Assembly: GCA_965368515.1 (NCBI GenBank)
Contig: CBDUNF010000190.1
Span: 1-6,746 of the forward strand
Length of the DNA: 6,746 bases
Direction of reading: 5' to 3'
From: JAAETI01 sp965368515
Lineage (GTDB): Bacteria; Actinomycetota; Acidimicrobiia; Spongiisociales; UBA5794
Shown here: positions 6,727-6,746 of the stretch, piece after piece
Position numbering within the stretch: position 1 is the stretch's first letter
Layout of the letters: each line of letters opens with the position of its first letter
The notes under the pieces: generated by a model
The model's input: the letters and a program-made list of their open reading frames with translations, nothing else
Database searches by the model: none
What the model was told of the DNA's origin: nothing
Position numbers and translations under genes: made by a program

Positions 6727-6731
6727 CCTCC
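6727..6731 (-). promoter_or_regulatory. Ribosome binding site that favours the GTG start
   Basis: GGAGG (6731-6727) lies inside the conserved GGGAGGTGGG block, 6 nt before the GTG at 6720. It lies downstream of the ATG at 6744, so it cannot serve that ATG. Confidence 0.7.
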
Positions 6732-6746
6732 CAGGGTGTCCCATAT

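Larger units (their letters stand above)
3190..6733 (-). repeat. Tandem gene duplication, about 1.8-kb unit
   Basis: The two minus-strand genes have the same domain order, and both encode 574 residues when the upstream gene is started at 6720. Their starts are 1806 bp apart. Similarity extends upstream of the start codons: both carry 'GACACC(C)TGGGAGGTGGG' at the SD. The SLH region aligns without gaps by eye, while the propeller region has several length differences. Confidence 0.85.

Overview
The window looks like a chromosomal segment of a GC-rich actinobacterium, possibly of the Acidimicrobiia type. This assignment is inference. It rests on GC-rich codon use, an alternative TTG start and a probable GTG start, and above all on surface proteins carrying S-layer-homology (SLH) repeats of the 'GCNPPxNxxFCP ... 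TRGQMAAFLVRA' kind, which I associate with Actinomycetota. No RNA genes, mobile elements, CRISPR arrays or phage genes are visible.

Layout: (1) Positions 1-192, minus strand, hold the first 64 residues of a MarR-type regulator that runs off the left edge. (2) Positions 193-328 are a divergent intergenic region with two candidate minus-strand promoters, an imperfect dyad, and a good Shine-Dalgarno (SD) for the rightward gene. (3) Positions 329-3106, plus strand, hold a two-gene unit: a lipoprotein with FG-GAP-like calcium-binding repeats, then 12 nt later a cytoplasmic GH13 alpha-glucan hydrolase resembling cyclomaltodextrinase/neopullulanase. The two genes share a reading frame and are separated by a single TAG. 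(4) Positions 3107-3189 are a convergent gap with up to three stem-loops, the strongest a 12-bp perfect stem. (5) Positions 3190-6720, minus strand, hold two tandem paralogous 574-residue secreted proteins. Each has a signal peptide, a TolB-like beta-propeller, a cadherin/Ig-like domain and three SLH repeats.

Working picture: the rightward unit links a membrane-anchored propeller protein to maltooligosaccharide breakdown, and the divergent MarR regulator could control it. The leftward pair look like duplicated surface proteins whose anchor has stayed constant in length while the propeller blades have changed length. I see no clear new defence or mobile system. The most noteworthy points are the tandem surface-protein duplication with unequal blade lengths, the single in-frame amber codon between lipoprotein and amylase, and the slippable hairpin in the convergent gap.
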